This document shows, in pieces, positions 23,354 to 33,376 of a DNA stretch of 64,000 bases (the first letter of the stretch is position 1; each line of letters opens with the position of its first letter). The DNA lies in contig NZ_CP149574.1 of NCBI RefSeq assembly GCF_037890675.1, positions 2,394,874-2,458,873 on the forward strand, read 5' to 3'. Both the position numbers and the translations under genes were made by a program. The notes under the pieces are model-generated. The model saw nothing but the letters and a program-made list of their open reading frames with translations, made no database searches and had not been told where the DNA came from. The stretch comes from Methylovirgula sp. 4M-Z18. Its GTDB lineage: Bacteria; Pseudomonadota; Alphaproteobacteria; Rhizobiales; Beijerinckiaceae.

Positions 23354-23426
23354 TCGTCGCTTTCGAATGTCCATCGCAACCTCCTTGGTTCCGGTATTGC
23401 GACGACCGGTTGAATCCGCCAAATAC

Positions 23427-23695
23427 GCGAGCGACCAGTTCCAGTGATTGATGGCGGATACAGCATCGTCTGCTCGATGAGCCGCGCCGGCAACGTCTGG
23501 GACAACGCTGCGATGGAGAGCTTCTTCTCCTCGCTCAAGACAGAACGAACAGCGCGCAAGACCTACCGGACGCGAGACCAGGCCAAGGCCGACGTGTTCG
23601 ACTACATCGAGCGCTTCTACAATCCGCGACGGCGTCATTCGACCATCGGCTATCTCAGCCCGATGGAGTTCGAAAAGCTGGCGTCGTTAGCTTAG
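23427..23695 (+). mobile_element. C-terminal fragment of an IS3-family transposase
   Basis: The frame from 23444 encodes the end of the IS3 OrfB integrase core: SMSRAGNVWDNAAMESFFS with the last catalytic Glu, then SLKTERTARKTYRTRDQAK and FYNPRRRHSTIGYLSPMEFE. A few more codons (ASDQFQ) lie just upstream in another frame from about 23427, so the fragment is both truncated and frameshifted. The rest of the element is missing. It sits at the right border of the accessory stretch, immediately before the core gene guaA. Confidence 0.82.
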
Positions 23696-23884
23696 GATGG
23701 TGGCCACCAAATCGGCGACAGCTCATTCATCTGGTAATAGGTGAGTCCTTAACGCACTGGACCTTAGCGCGAGTCAAATTGTTTGCATATGACAGATCGA
23801 TGCGAGAACTATCGACAACTATCGCTGGGATAAGATCGCATATAACCCGCTACCCTACTCTACTTTACTCCACAGTACGCACCG

Positions 23885-25450
23885 TCACTCCCACTCGATC
23901 GTCCCCGGCGGCTTCGACGTCACGTCATACACCACCCGGTTGATCCCCTTCACCTCGTTGATGATCCGCGTCGCTGCGCGGCCCAGGAAGTTCATGTCGA
24001 AGGGGTAGAAGTCGGCTGTCATGCCGTCGATCGAGGTCACCGCGCGCAGCGCGCAGACGTGGTCGTAAGTGCGATAGTCGCCCATCACGCCCACCGTGCG
24101 CACCGGCAGGAGCACGGCGAATGCCTGCCAGATCTTGTCGTAGAGCCCGGCCTTGCGGATCTCGTCGAGATAGATCGCGTCGGCCTTGCGCAGGATGTCG
24201 AGTTTTTCCTTCGAGATCTCGCCAGGACAGCGGATGGCAAGGCCCGGACCCGGGAACGGGTGGCGGCCCACGAAAGCTTCCGGTAGCCCGAGTTCGCGGC
24301 CGAGCACGCGCACTTCGTCCTTAAAAAGTTCGCGCAAGGGCTCGACGAGCTTCATCTTCATGCGCTCGGGCAGGCCGCCGACATTGTGGTGGCTCTTGAT
24401 CGTCACCGACGGGCCGCCGGTGAAGCTGACGCTTTCGATCACGTCCGGATAGAGCGTGCCTTGCGCGAGGAATTCGGCGCCGCCGATCTTCTTCGCTTCG
24501 GCCTCGAACACTTCGATGAACAGCCGACCGATGGCCTTGCGCTTGGCTTCCGGATCGGAGCCGCAGCGCTCCAGTTCAGCGAGGAACATGTCCTCCGCGT
24601 TCACATGGACAAGCGGGATGTTGTAATGGTCGCGGAAAAGCCGCACCACCTCCTCTGCTTCGCCGAGGCGCATCAGGCCATGGTCGACGAAGACGCAGGT
24701 GAGCTGGTCGCCGATCGCCTCGTGGATCAGCACGGCGGCCACCGCCGAGTCGACGCCGCCCGAGAGGCCGCAGATGACCTTGCCCGCACCGACCTGATCG
24801 CAGATCTTGGCGATCATCTCTTGGCGGTAGGCGGCCATGGTCCAATCGGATTTGCAACCGCAGATATTGTGCACGAAGTTGGAGAGCAGTTTCGCGCCGT
24901 CGCGCGTATGCACCACTTCGGGGTGGAACATGGTTGTGTAGAAGCGGCGCTTCTCGTCCGCCGCGACCGCGAAGGGCGCGTTTTCGGAGGTCGCCTTCAC
25001 CTCGAAGCCGTCCGGCAATTGGGTGACGCGGTCGCCATGGCTCATCCAGACCGGGTAGGCGCCGCCCTTCTGCCAGATGCCCTCGAACAGGGGCGAATCG
25101 GCGAGAACCTGCACGTCGGCGCGGCCGAATTCCGCCGCATGGCCGCCTTCCACCGTGCCGCCGAGCTGATGGCACAGCACCTGCTGGCCATAGCAGATGC
25201 CGAGAATCGGCAGGCCTGACTCGATCACCACCTGCGGCGCGCGCGGGCTGCCTTCGGCCGGCACCGAGCCCGGACCGCCGGAGAAAATCACGCCCTTGGG
25301 CTGCAATTTGTCGAATGCCGCTTGCGCGCTCTGAAACGGATGGATTTCGCAATAAACGCCGCTTTCGCGGATCCGCCGCGCGATGAGCTGGGTAACCTGC
25401 GAGCCGAAATCGATGATGAGGATTTTATCGTGAGCGGTCGTAGCGGCCAT
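23885..25450 (-). CDS. guaA: GMP synthase (glutamine-hydrolysing)
   Basis: A 521-residue cytosolic enzyme converting XMP to GMP with glutamine and ATP, the last step of GMP synthesis. The N-terminal class I glutamine amidotransferase has [20 protein letters not shown], the nucleophile Cys in LGICYGQQ and the His-Glu of MFHPEVVH. The ATP-pyrophosphatase domain carries the P-loop [14 protein letters not shown], and the C-terminal dimerisation domain ends GTIEWE as in nearly all GuaA proteins. The length is standard. It marks the left edge of the conserved core genome segment. The downstream rRNA methyltransferase gene is upstream of it on the same strand, 112 bases away. Confidence 0.97.
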   Translation of the reverse strand: MAATTAHDKILIIDFGSQVTQLIARRIRESGVYCEIHPFQSAQAAFDKLQPKGVIFSGGPGSVPAEGSPRAPQVVIESGLPILGICYGQQVLCHQLGGTVEGGHAAEFGRADVQVLADSPLFEGIWQKGGAYPVWMSHGDRVTQLPDGFEVKATSENAPFAVAADEKRRFYTTMFHPEVVHTRDGAKLLSNFVHNICGCKSDWTMAAYRQEMIAKICDQVGAGKVICGLSGGVDSAVAAVLIHEAIGDQLTCVFVDHGLMRLGEAEEVVRLFRDHYNIPLVHVNAEDMFLAELERCGSDPEAKRKAIGRLFIEVFEAEAKKIGGAEFLAQGTLYPDVIESVSFTGGPSVTIKSHHNVGGLPERMKMKLVEPLRELFKDEVRVLGRELGLPEAFVGRHPFPGPGLAIRCPGEISKEKLDILRKADAIYLDEIRKAGLYDKIWQAFAVLLPVRTVGVMGDYRTYDHVCALRAVTSIDGMTADFYPFDMNFLGRAATRIINEVKGINRVVYDVTSKPPGTIEWE

Positions 25451-25562
25451 ATCTCGTCCTTCCGTGCCAAAGCGACCGCATAGAGGAAATCACGCGGAAC
25501 TGGAACGAAAAATATGGGCAGTCAGGCCGATTTTGACGCGCGACAGCCATGCGGCATTTGCC

Positions 25563-26858
25563 TCATTCCTTGGCCATCAGCACGGCGACATAGAACCCGT
25601 CGGTCCCGGCGGTCCGCGGCGAGAGGCGGAGGCCGGGGCCATGCGCGGAAGCGAAGCGGGCGAGGTCGGGCAGTCCGGCGGCTTTCGCCATTTGCTCGGC
25701 CGGCACGGCGGTAAAGTTCGGGTGCTGCTCCAGAAAGCTTTTCGCCTGCGCCTCGTTCTCCTCAATCAGGATCGAACAGGTCACATAGACGATGCGGCCG
25801 CCGGGTTTTACGAAGCGCACCGCATTGGCGAGCACCTCCTCCTGCTCGCGCCGCCGCGTCTCCAGGGCGCCCGGCCGCATCCGCCATTTGGCGTCCGGAT
25901 GGCGGCGCCAGACGCCGGTGCCGGTGCACGGCGCATCGACGAAGACGAGGTCGCACCGCCCGGCGAGATCGGCCAGCACGTCGACCTGGCCGCGCGGCGG
26001 GCGGGTCTGCACATTGCGCGCGCCGGAACGCTCCAGCCGGTCGAAAATCGGCGTCAGCCGGCGGCCGTCGGAATCATGGGCGTAGATCTGGCCGCGATTG
26101 TCCATTTGCGCAGCCAGCGCCAAGGTCTTGCCGCCGCCGCCGGCGCACAGGTCGAGCACCTGTTCGCCAGATTTTGCCGCCGCCAGCAGCGCCGCGATCT
26201 GTGAGCCTTCGTCCTGTACTTCCACGAGGCCTTTCACATAGGCGGTTTCCGCCAGCATCGACGGCCCGCGCCCGTCGCTGCCGACGGCAATGCGCAAGCC
26301 ATAGGGCGACAAAGGCGTCGGCTCAGGCTCCAAATGCTCCAGCAATTTGCGCGCCTTATCGCGGGCGCCCTTCAGCACATTGACCCGCAGATCGACCGGC
26401 GCCCGTGTGGCGAGCGCCCGCCCCTCCTCCACAGCATCCGCGCCAAAGGCAGCCCCCAGCGACGGCGCGAGCCAGTCGGGATAATTGCCGGCGATATGAT
26501 CGGGTGCGCCTTCGAGCAACCATGCGCCGATCCGCGCCCGTTCCGCGTCGTTCAAAGGCTCCGGTGCGAAGCGCTCGCCGGAGAACAGCGCCTCCATCCC
26601 GGCGACGTCCAGGCCGCGTAGATCGTGCAAGGCGCCGATCAGCAGAGCCCGCGGCTCGTCGCTGCCCATCGCATAGGCGGAGGAGGCACGGACCCGCAGC
26701 GCATCAAAGGCGAGATTCGCAATCGCCGCCCGGTCCTTCGAACCGGCGAACCGGTGCGCGATGCCCCAATCTTTCAGGGCTTCCGCCAGGGGACGGCGTT
26801 GCCCGAAGGTCACACCGAGAATTTCAATAGCAGCGGAAACACGGGCGGAAGGGGTCAT
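25563..26858 (-). CDS. RsmB/NOP-family rRNA (cytosine-C5) methyltransferase
   Basis: A SAM-dependent RNA methyltransferase of 431 residues. An N-terminal NusB-like helical domain (residues about 5-130) precedes the methyltransferase core with VLDLCAGGGGKTLALAAQM for SAM binding, DAPCTGTGVWRRHPDAKWR with one catalytic Cys and IVYVTCSILIEENE with the second. It likely modifies 16S rRNA. The frame is open to 26972, but the start at 26858 gives the family-like beginning MTPSARVSAAIEIL; the upstream residues resemble non-coding sequence and would overlap a divergent small lipoprotein gene. It lies 112 bases upstream of guaA on the same strand. Confidence 0.88.
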   Translation of the reverse strand: MTPSARVSAAIEILGVTFGQRRPLAEALKDWGIAHRFAGSKDRAAIANLAFDALRVRASSAYAMGSDEPRALLIGALHDLRGLDVAGMEALFSGERFAPEPLNDAERARIGAWLLEGAPDHIAGNYPDWLAPSLGAAFGADAVEEGRALATRAPVDLRVNVLKGARDKARKLLEHLEPEPTPLSPYGLRIAVGSDGRGPSMLAETAYVKGLVEVQDEGSQIAALLAAAKSGEQVLDLCAGGGGKTLALAAQMDNRGQIYAHDSDGRRLTPIFDRLERSGARNVQTRPPRGQVDVLADLAGRCDLVFVDAPCTGTGVWRRHPDAKWRMRPGALETRRREQEEVLANAVRFVKPGGRIVYVTCSILIEENEAQAKSFLEQHPNFTAVPAEQMAKAAGLPDLARFASAHGPGLRLSPRTAGTDGFYVAVLMAKE

Positions 26859-26971
26859 CCGAAAATCGCCATAATTAAAACACGAAAGCGCCAAGACCGC
26901 CTTGACATTCGGGTGCGCGCGTCGTTTCACATGCAGCGCAACCTTGCAACTCCTAATCTGGGGCTTATTCA

Positions 26972-27136
26972 ATGAAACGTGTTATTCTCTCTGTCGCCGC
27001 CATCGCCTTGGTGCTGAGCGTCACCGCCTGCGCACAGCCGGCGCCGGAACCCGCTCCCGCGCCGCCGGCCAAGAAGTGCCTGGACGCGAAGACCCGCTTG
27101 GAAAATCACAAGGGTTGCCACGGCGAGCAGCAGTAA
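26972..27136 (+). CDS. Small predicted lipoprotein, 54 residues
   Basis: A short gene divergent to the rRNA methyltransferase gene and ending just before a strong terminator. It reads MKRVILSVAAIALVLSVTAC, then a Pro/Ala-rich linker and a short charged end with two more Cys (KKCLDAKT, HKGCHGEQQ). The N-terminus is a typical lipoprotein signal with a lipobox VTAC, so the mature protein would start at Cys 20 and be membrane-anchored. The two C-terminal cysteines could pair. No family is recognised. The dedicated terminator at 27166-27195, the lipobox and the sensible start make this a real gene although it is very short. Confidence 0.72.
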   Translation: MKRVILSVAAIALVLSVTACAQPAPEPAPAPPAKKCLDAKTRLENHKGCHGEQQ

Positions 27137-27165
27137 GCTCGCAGCCTCTATTGAGATGCGCGAAG

Positions 27166-27195
27166 TCCGGGGTAGCTGTCTACCCCGGATTTTTT
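27166..27195 (+). terminator. Rho-independent terminator after the small lipoprotein gene
   Basis: TCCGGGGTA (27166-27174) and TACCCCGGA (27181-27189) form a perfect 9-bp stem with a six-base loop GCTGTC, followed at once by six T residues (27190-27195). It closes the lipoprotein gene. The L,D-transpeptidase gene, on the other strand, ends 19 bases beyond it, so the stem may serve both. Confidence 0.9.
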
Positions 27196-27213
27196 ATGGT
27201 CAAAAGGCTTTGG

Positions 27214-28443
27214 CTAATATTGCGCGGCGACGCGCACGTTCCAGCCCGCGACCGGCGTGCAGCCCGCGCTCGCCTCGGAGCCGAAGCGATAATGGCCGTT
27301 GCAAGCCATGGCCCGCGCCGGGCGCCCAGTTTGATTAAACATGTCGTATCCCACCTGCAACTCGCGCCAGAAGCCGCCCCATGGGCTGCTGAAGGAATGC
27401 ATTGAGATATTGTAGGACGTCATGCGGAACGGATAGATCTCGACTGGCACATCTTTCTGGCCGTGCCGGATGGCGGCTTCGACGAAGGAATAGATTTCCG
27501 CAATCCCCTTGTCGGTCATGGCAAAGCAGCCGATCGACACGCAATTGCCATGCACCATGATCAAGCCGCCGGAGCGCCCGTTCTGCCGGTCGACGGCATT
27601 AGGATAGCCGATATTGAAAGCCTTGAAATAATTGGAATTCGGCTGGAGCTGGCTCGCCGAGACAGCATAGAAGCCTTCCGGCGATTGATAATCTGCTTCC
27701 TTCTGCTTCGGTCCAAGGCCGCCCGACATTTGGCAGATCGGGAAGGATTTATAGAGCGAATAGCGGCCGTCCCGCTCGGTCCACAGCTCCAACTGCTTCT
27801 CTTCCTTGAAGATGCGGATGGCCACCGGTGCCCCCAGCGTCGGCGGTTCGGCAACGCGCAGCGACGAGGTCAGGCTCTGAAAAATCGATGGCGCCGCGGC
27901 AACGGGCGGCTGCGGGGCATAAGCCATGACGGTCGCCGAGGGAGCCGGTTGCGCGGCAACGGGAGCAGCCGGCGCCGGCGGTGTCACACTCGCCCGCCGC
28001 TCCAAAGTGCGAAAGGGGTTGGGCACGGGCAGCGGCGGCAATTCGAGACTGGCGAGGACCGGCCTCGCGGGCGGCAGCGGTACGGCTTCCTCATGTGTAG
28101 GCTGGGCATTGGCCAGCAAGTTCGACGGCGTCAGATCGACGGGACGCGCCGGCGGAACGGAAGGAGCAGCGGCAATTTGCTCCGGCGTGTCGAGTTCGAA
28201 CTTGCTTAGCGGCAGTGGCGGCAGATTGGGCTCCCGCGCGGGCACTGCAATGACGGATGGTGTATTGTCTGCGGCGAGCTGCACGGGGGCGATATGCGGC
28301 CGCTCGGGCAACGCGACGGCCTGCCGCGACTTTTGCAGGTGAGCGGCGTCTAAATGCAGATATCCAGCAATGGCGAGACCGGTGAAGGCGATAGAGGCAG
28401 CACGAACACCCCAGCTCAAGGAACAACGCATCAACATCTCCAA
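27214..28443 (-). CDS. L,D-transpeptidase (YkuD domain) cell-wall enzyme
   Basis: A 409-residue envelope protein. The N-terminus has a membrane/signal segment (residues about 8-28). A long Pro/Ala-rich low-complexity region follows (about 40-190). The catalytic YkuD domain starts near VAIRIFKEEKQLELW and carries the active-site motif HGNCVSIGCFAM with the catalytic Cys. Such enzymes make 3-3 peptidoglycan cross-links or attach proteins to peptidoglycan; alphaproteobacteria often have many copies. The Pro-rich stalk probably spans part of the periplasm. A start at residue 5 (MRCSLSW) is equally possible. Convergent with the small lipoprotein gene. Confidence 0.9.
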   Translation of the reverse strand: MEMLMRCSLSWGVRAASIAFTGLAIAGYLHLDAAHLQKSRQAVALPERPHIAPVQLAADNTPSVIAVPAREPNLPPLPLSKFELDTPEQIAAAPSVPPARPVDLTPSNLLANAQPTHEEAVPLPPARPVLASLELPPLPVPNPFRTLERRASVTPPAPAAPVAAQPAPSATVMAYAPQPPVAAAPSIFQSLTSSLRVAEPPTLGAPVAIRIFKEEKQLELWTERDGRYSLYKSFPICQMSGGLGPKQKEADYQSPEGFYAVSASQLQPNSNYFKAFNIGYPNAVDRQNGRSGGLIMVHGNCVSIGCFAMTDKGIAEIYSFVEAAIRHGQKDVPVEIYPFRMTSYNISMHSFSSPWGGFWRELQVGYDMFNQTGRPARAMACNGHYRFGSEASAGCTPVAGWNVRVAAQY

Positions 28444-28638
28444 GCCCCCTCTGGAGAATCACCAGAATTGCGGCTGCGATATGATTTCATCTTTCCGCAA
28501 CATGGTGAAAAAACCCTTTACCATTTTTGTTAAGCTGTTTGAAGGGGCTGGTTTGACGTTCCTTTACGTCCCAAAACGCTTTAGAGAGACCTAAATTTCA
28601 AAATAGTCAAAATAACAAAGATAGAGTGGAGCGTTCCC

Positions 28639-30072
28639 GTGGCCAAGCAGACATCGCCGTCCCCCGCCCCCGTTCACGTGGTCGGCGGCGGCCTCGCCGG
28701 ATCAGAGGCGGCATGGCAGATCGCATCGGCTGGCGTGCCCGTCGTGCTACATGAAATGCGCGGCGTGCAATCGACACCCGCGCACAAAACCGACGGTCTT
28801 GCCGAACTCGTCTGCTCCAATTCGTTCCGGTCCGACGATTCCGAGCAGAATGCGGTCGGCCTCATCCACTACGAAATGCGCGCGCTCGGCTCGCTGATCA
28901 TGGCATCGGCGGACGCCCATCAGGTTCCCGCCGGCGGCGCTTTGGCGGTCGACCGCGAGGGCTTCTCCCAGCGCGTCAGCGCTCAACTCGCCGCCCATCC
29001 GCTGGTCCAGATCGTTCGCGAAGAACTTGCGGGACTTCCGCCAAACGATTGGGATAATGTCATTATCTCGACAGGTCCCCTGACCTCCCCGGCCCTCGCC
29101 ACCGCCATCCAGGGCCTGACCGGCGAGAAGGAACTCGCTTTCTTCGACGCCATCGCGCCCATCGTCCATCGCGACTCGATCGACATGGACAAGGCCTGGT
29201 TCCAGTCGCGGTACGACAAGGTCGGCCCCGGCGGCAACGGCGCCGACTACATCAATTGCCCCTTGTCACGCGAGCAATACCACGCGTTTGTCGAAGCGCT
29301 GATTGCCAGCGACAAATCCGGTTTTAAGGAATGGGAAGGCACGCCCTATTTCAACGGCTGCCTGCCGATCGAGGTCATGGCCGAACGCGGCCGCGAGACC
29401 CTGCGGCACGGGCCGATGAAGCCGGTCGGCCTCACCAACAAGCACGACCCGACCGTCAAGCCGTATGGCATCGTTCAGCTCCGCCAGGACAATGCGCTCG
29501 GCACGCTCTACAATATGGTCGGGTTCCAAACGAAGTTGAAATATGGCGAGCAGGTCGCCCTGTTCCGCATGATCCCCGGTCTCGAACATGCCGAATTTGC
29601 CCGTTTGGGCGGATTGCACCGCAACACGTTCCTCAACTCACCCAAAGTATTGGATGAGCGTCTGCGCCTCAAGGCGCAATCGCGACTGCGCTTTGCCGGG
29701 CAGATCACCGGTTGCGAGGGCTATGTGGAAAGCGCGGCGATCGGCCTCGTCGCAGGCCGGATGGCGGCGGCAGAACACAGAGGCGAAGTCTTCGCCCTGC
29801 CGCCGGCAACGACCGCTATGGGCGCACTGATCAACCATATCACCGGCGGCCATATCGAGGCGATCGATCAAGGTCCTCCCTCCTTCCAGCCCATGAACGT
29901 GAATTTCGGCCTGTTTCCGCCGCTCGAAATTTCGCCGAAAGGCCCTGACGGCAAGCGGCTTAAAGGGCTGGAAAAGGCAATCGCGAAAAAGAAAGCCCTA
30001 ACTGACCGGGCGAAAGCCGATCTTGCACAGTGGATGCAATCGAACGGCGTGCCGATCGCCGCCGTTGGCTGA
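28639..30072 (+). CDS. trmFO: Methylenetetrahydrofolate-tRNA-(uracil-5-)-methyltransferase
   Basis: A 477-residue flavoprotein that methylates U54 of tRNAs using methylene-tetrahydrofolate and FADH2, the route used in many bacteria that lack TrmA. The N-terminal FAD motif is [17 protein letters not shown], followed by the family signatures [16 protein letters not shown] and [14 protein letters not shown], and later [19 protein letters not shown]. It uses a GTG start at 28639 with GTGGAG about 10 bases upstream. The product is normal in length. It is convergent with the glycosyltransferase gene, with only two bases between the stop codons' ends. Confidence 0.95.
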   Translation: MAKQTSPSPAPVHVVGGGLAGSEAAWQIASAGVPVVLHEMRGVQSTPAHKTDGLAELVCSNSFRSDDSEQNAVGLIHYEMRALGSLIMASADAHQVPAGGALAVDREGFSQRVSAQLAAHPLVQIVREELAGLPPNDWDNVIISTGPLTSPALATAIQGLTGEKELAFFDAIAPIVHRDSIDMDKAWFQSRYDKVGPGGNGADYINCPLSREQYHAFVEALIASDKSGFKEWEGTPYFNGCLPIEVMAERGRETLRHGPMKPVGLTNKHDPTVKPYGIVQLRQDNALGTLYNMVGFQTKLKYGEQVALFRMIPGLEHAEFARLGGLHRNTFLNSPKVLDERLRLKAQSRLRFAGQITGCEGYVESAAIGLVAGRMAAAEHRGEVFALPPATTAMGALINHITGGHIEAIDQGPPSFQPMNVNFGLFPPLEISPKGPDGKRLKGLEKAIAKKKALTDRAKADLAQWMQSNGVPIAAVG

Positions 30073-30074
30073 CG

Positions 30075-31199
30075 TCAGCGGGCTTTGGCGGCCGCGCGCT
30101 GGGGTGTCGGACGCCCCAAGACCACATGTTTGAACAGGCGCCAGGGCTCTCGCAGAATCTGTTTGCCCGCCAGGCCCGCAAGATACATCGGCACCGGAAA
30201 CGGATGGATGAAGGGCAGGACCATGCCCTTCAAATCCCGGACCTTGGCGGCCTGCAGAAACAGCCGCCACTGAAGGCGGCACTGAATGCTCAACTGATGC
30301 TTGCGCAAAATGGCCTTGTCCCTCGCGCTCAAGCCGGGGATCTCAGCCAAGGCATCGTCGCAGTCCCGCAATTGCTCCAAATCGTGTTCGGTATGGCGGC
30401 CGGAGAGCGACGCCGTGCGAATGACCGACACATATTTTTGTTGGTCCGAAACCAGAAGAAACGCACCGCCAAGCGCCAGCGCGCGGGCGTAAAGTTCGTA
30501 ATCCTCGCCGAGCCGCATGTTTTCGCGATAGGCAAGCGCGTGATCCATCAGAAAGCTGCGCCGGATCAGCGGTTTCAGAATGCCGTATTCGGCCCGCTCG
30601 CGTTTGCCGCCGGAAATATTGGCGAGAACGAATTGCTGGAAATCCACGAAGCGGGGCGGTTCGATCGTATGGAGCAACGGACTGCCTTCGCCATCGCGCG
30701 CCTGCTCATCCACCTGCAAGAGGTTATCGGCGATGAAATCGGCTTTGTCGGCATAGTGCAGCAGGCTTTTCAGCCGTCCCGGCAGAAAAAAGTCGTCTGC
30801 GTCGAGAATCGCGATCCATGGCGCGGTGGAATTCTGCAAAGCCCTGTTGCGCGCGACCGAAGGGCCGCGGTTGACCGGCTGGGCCAATATCTTCATCCGC
30901 CCGCTGCCATCGTCGGCCCTTTGCGCCTGCCCGATCGTGTCGTCGCTCGAGCCGTCGTCCACGACCACGAGTTCCGCCGTTTCGGGCTCGGCCAGCGCTG
31001 ATTCGATGGCCCGCGCAATCGTTCCGGCCGAATTGTAGGCGGCGATGATCACCGTCACTTCCGCGGCTGGCGACGGAGCCCCCTCAATTCGGCTCGCGGA
31101 GCGCACTAAGCTGAGGTGTCGGCCTGGATTTCCTGGTGCACGCATGAGACTCATAAATCCATAATCAAAAGAAGTTGCGCTCACCGGAACTCCAATCAA
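30075..31199 (-). CDS. Family 2 glycosyltransferase
   Basis: A cytosolic GT-A glycosyltransferase of up to 374 residues. The nucleotide-sugar-binding opening VTVIIAAYNSAGTIARAIESAL is followed by VVVDDGSSDDT, the metal-binding IAILDADDFFLPGR and an acceptor-side GEDYELYARALALGG. A C-terminal amphipathic segment (LKGMVLPFIHPFPVPMYL) may touch the membrane. The first residues (to about 30) are not family-like, so a start at residue 16, 19 or later is possible. It diverges from a flippase gene at 31400 across about 200 bases, so the two probably form a small exopolysaccharide or O-antigen locus. The sugar and acceptor are unknown. Confidence 0.88.
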   Translation of the reverse strand: MIGVPVSATSFDYGFMSLMRAPGNPGRHLSLVRSASRIEGAPSPAAEVTVIIAAYNSAGTIARAIESALAEPETAELVVVDDGSSDDTIGQAQRADDGSGRMKILAQPVNRGPSVARNRALQNSTAPWIAILDADDFFLPGRLKSLLHYADKADFIADNLLQVDEQARDGEGSPLLHTIEPPRFVDFQQFVLANISGGKRERAEYGILKPLIRRSFLMDHALAYRENMRLGEDYELYARALALGGAFLLVSDQQKYVSVIRTASLSGRHTEHDLEQLRDCDDALAEIPGLSARDKAILRKHQLSIQCRLQWRLFLQAAKVRDLKGMVLPFIHPFPVPMYLAGLAGKQILREPWRLFKHVVLGRPTPQRAAAKAR

Positions 31200-31399
31200 C
31201 CGAAAGGATTATTTCGATTTGCTGCAAAACAATTAGAACTCCGGTGACCGATTTATCGGTGTCTTCGAGGCTATTTAAGTGCGCTGGATCACATCGCTGT
31301 CGCGAGTTGGCGAATATCCTGACCACAGCGCCGTTAAGTCTATATGGAATAGTAATTTATGTTCCTGATCTATAATCTCTTTGGCTGATAGGTGTCCGT

Positions 31400-32839
31400 G
31401 TGTCAATGCGCCGTTTTGTCTTGAATACAGGGGCTATATCAGCGGTGAACGTACTGCGCTTGTTTGCGCAATTCTTCGCTGTTCCGATTCTGTCGCGGCT
31501 CTTGTCGCCGGCGGATTACGGCCTCATTGGATTGGCCTCGCCGTTTATGTTTTTCGCCATGATGCTGGCCGACGCAGGGGTCGGCACGTCGCTCGTGCGG
31601 CATTCGGCGGATGACCACAAGGCCTGGTCCACTTGCTTCTGGATCTCCTCGGGCATGGGTTTTTGCGCCGGCATCGCCATGGCGGGACTCGCTTTCGTTG
31701 CGGCCATATTCCTGAATGAACCGCGCCTCGGCCCGATCGTCATGGCCCTTGCCCTTGTCGTCTGCGCGCAGGGCATGACGAGCATTCCGAGCGCGGCGCT
31801 GCAGCTAAGCCAGAGATTTCAACTCATCGCCGGCACCGAAGTCGCCGCCACTTTGACCGGCATCGGCACGGCGGTGGTCATGGCGCTGCATGGCGCGGGC
31901 GCCTGGGCCTTGGTCGGCCAACAGCTTGCCTTTTTTGCCGCGCGCCTCATCCTGGTGTTCAGTTTTTCGTCCTTTTACCCGCGCTGGGTGTTTTCCTGGC
32001 CCCATGCCAAGGAACATGTGCTGTTCGGGCGCGATGTCCTCGGCGTCAATTTCCTCGGCTTCTTCAGCCGTCAGATGGACAATTTGGTGATCGGCAAGGC
32101 TTTGGGATCGACCCCCGTCGGCCTCTATTCCATGGCCTTCCAATTCGTTCGCCTGCCATCGATGATCATCACCGGGCCGCTGCAATATGTGATGTACGCG
32201 CATTTGAGCAAGATCAAAGATCGGACCGACGCGATCCGTGAGACGTTTCTCCTTCTCACCCGTTCGGTGGCACTGCTGATCTTCCCGATCATGGGCATGG
32301 TCGCCGCAGCCTACAAGCCGGTGTTCGACCTGATGCTGTCCGCTAAATGGGAAGCCTCGGCCGAACTCTTCATGCTTGTGGCGCCGGCCGGCGCATTGCA
32401 GGCGGTCACCGCGCTCGGCGGCACCACCATGTGGGTGGTGGGGAGATCCGACATTGCGATGCGGACGACCTTCGAATTCGGTGTGTTGTGGATGACGGCG
32501 CTGCTGGCATCTGTCTGGTTCGGCATCTGGTGGATCGCGATCGCCTATGACGTCGTGGTTATGCTCTATATACCGCGGGCGATGCATCTCATGCTGCCGC
32601 AGATCGAATGCTCGCCGCGGCAATACGCGCAAAGCCTCGTCTCCCCGCTGGCGATCACTGCCGTCGCAATCCTCCTGTTCGAACTCGTTGTCCGGACCGC
32701 TGCGCTCAGCGAATGGCATGAACTCTTCATCGCTGGCCTCATCGGCGTCAGCGCGGTCGGCGCCAGCGGCCTCCTCCAGCGCCGCCAATTGATGAACGGT
32801 CTGCAGGCCCTGAACGTCGCGGCCACCGCCGCTTCGTGA
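31400..32839 (+). CDS. Oligosaccharide flippase / polysaccharide export protein (Wzx-like)
   Basis: A 479-residue inner-membrane protein with roughly 12-14 hydrophobic helices, of the MOP superfamily that flips lipid-linked oligosaccharides. The family opening MRRFVLNTGAISAVNVLRLF and FAVPILSRLLSPADYGLIGLA is clear, as is the mid-protein GVNFLGFFSRQMDNLVIGKALG typical of the lipopolysaccharide-biosynthesis branch. It should move a glycan repeat assembled with the help of glycosyltransferases such as the one encoded divergently at 30075. No polymerase gene is found nearby, so the rest of the pathway is elsewhere. Confidence 0.9.
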   Translation: MSMRRFVLNTGAISAVNVLRLFAQFFAVPILSRLLSPADYGLIGLASPFMFFAMMLADAGVGTSLVRHSADDHKAWSTCFWISSGMGFCAGIAMAGLAFVAAIFLNEPRLGPIVMALALVVCAQGMTSIPSAALQLSQRFQLIAGTEVAATLTGIGTAVVMALHGAGAWALVGQQLAFFAARLILVFSFSSFYPRWVFSWPHAKEHVLFGRDVLGVNFLGFFSRQMDNLVIGKALGSTPVGLYSMAFQFVRLPSMIITGPLQYVMYAHLSKIKDRTDAIRETFLLLTRSVALLIFPIMGMVAAAYKPVFDLMLSAKWEASAELFMLVAPAGALQAVTALGGTTMWVVGRSDIAMRTTFEFGVLWMTALLASVWFGIWWIAIAYDVVVMLYIPRAMHLMLPQIECSPRQYAQSLVSPLAITAVAILLFELVVRTAALSEWHELFIAGLIGVSAVGASGLLQRRQLMNGLQALNVAATAAS

Positions 32840-32947
32840 GGGTCTGCCCCGCACACAGACCGCCTAGATTTTATTGATCGCCCATGCTTTGTATCTAAAC
32901 GTCTGGGAGCTGAGGGGTTACACCTGATAGCTACGCGGGAGGAGAGC

Positions 32948-33355
32948 ATGGAACTCAATCCTTACGTTTTTTATCATGGCAATTGTGCCGAAGCCCTTGC
33001 CTTCTACGAAGCAGCCGGCCTCGGCAAAGCCGGGATGACGATGACTTGGTCGCAAGGGCCGGCCGACATGCAGATGCCGCCGAACTGGGGCGACAAGATC
33101 ATGCATGCGCGTTTCGAAGGAGACGGCATCGCCTTCATGGCAGCCGACACGCCGGAAGCAGACGAAGGCCATAGGGGATTTTCCATTTCGCTTGGCATGA
33201 CCGACCTTGCGCAAGCCGAAAAGCTCTTCGCCTCTCTCTCCAACGGCGGCACCGTTCGGATGCCCATGGCCAAGACCTTTTGGGGCGCACATTTCGGCAT
33301 GTTCACCGACAAATTCGGCGTCGGCTGGATGATCAACTGCGAAGTCAAGCAGTAA
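32948..33355 (+). CDS. VOC-superfamily (PhnB/glyoxalase-like) protein
   Basis: A 135-residue protein of the vicinal-oxygen-chelate fold, PhnB-like branch. It begins MELNPYVFYHGNCAEALAFYE and ends GAHFGMFTDKFGVGWMINCE, both typical of the group. Each half gives one beta-alpha-beta unit. GGAGGAG lies just before the ATG. Functions in this branch are mostly unproven and no substrate can be inferred. It lies 22 bases upstream of pncB in the same direction and may be co-transcribed. Confidence 0.88.
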   Translation: MELNPYVFYHGNCAEALAFYEAAGLGKAGMTMTWSQGPADMQMPPNWGDKIMHARFEGDGIAFMAADTPEADEGHRGFSISLGMTDLAQAEKLFASLSNGGTVRMPMAKTFWGAHFGMFTDKFGVGWMINCEVKQ

Positions 33356-33376
33356 CAAGGAAGCGACTGGACCCGA

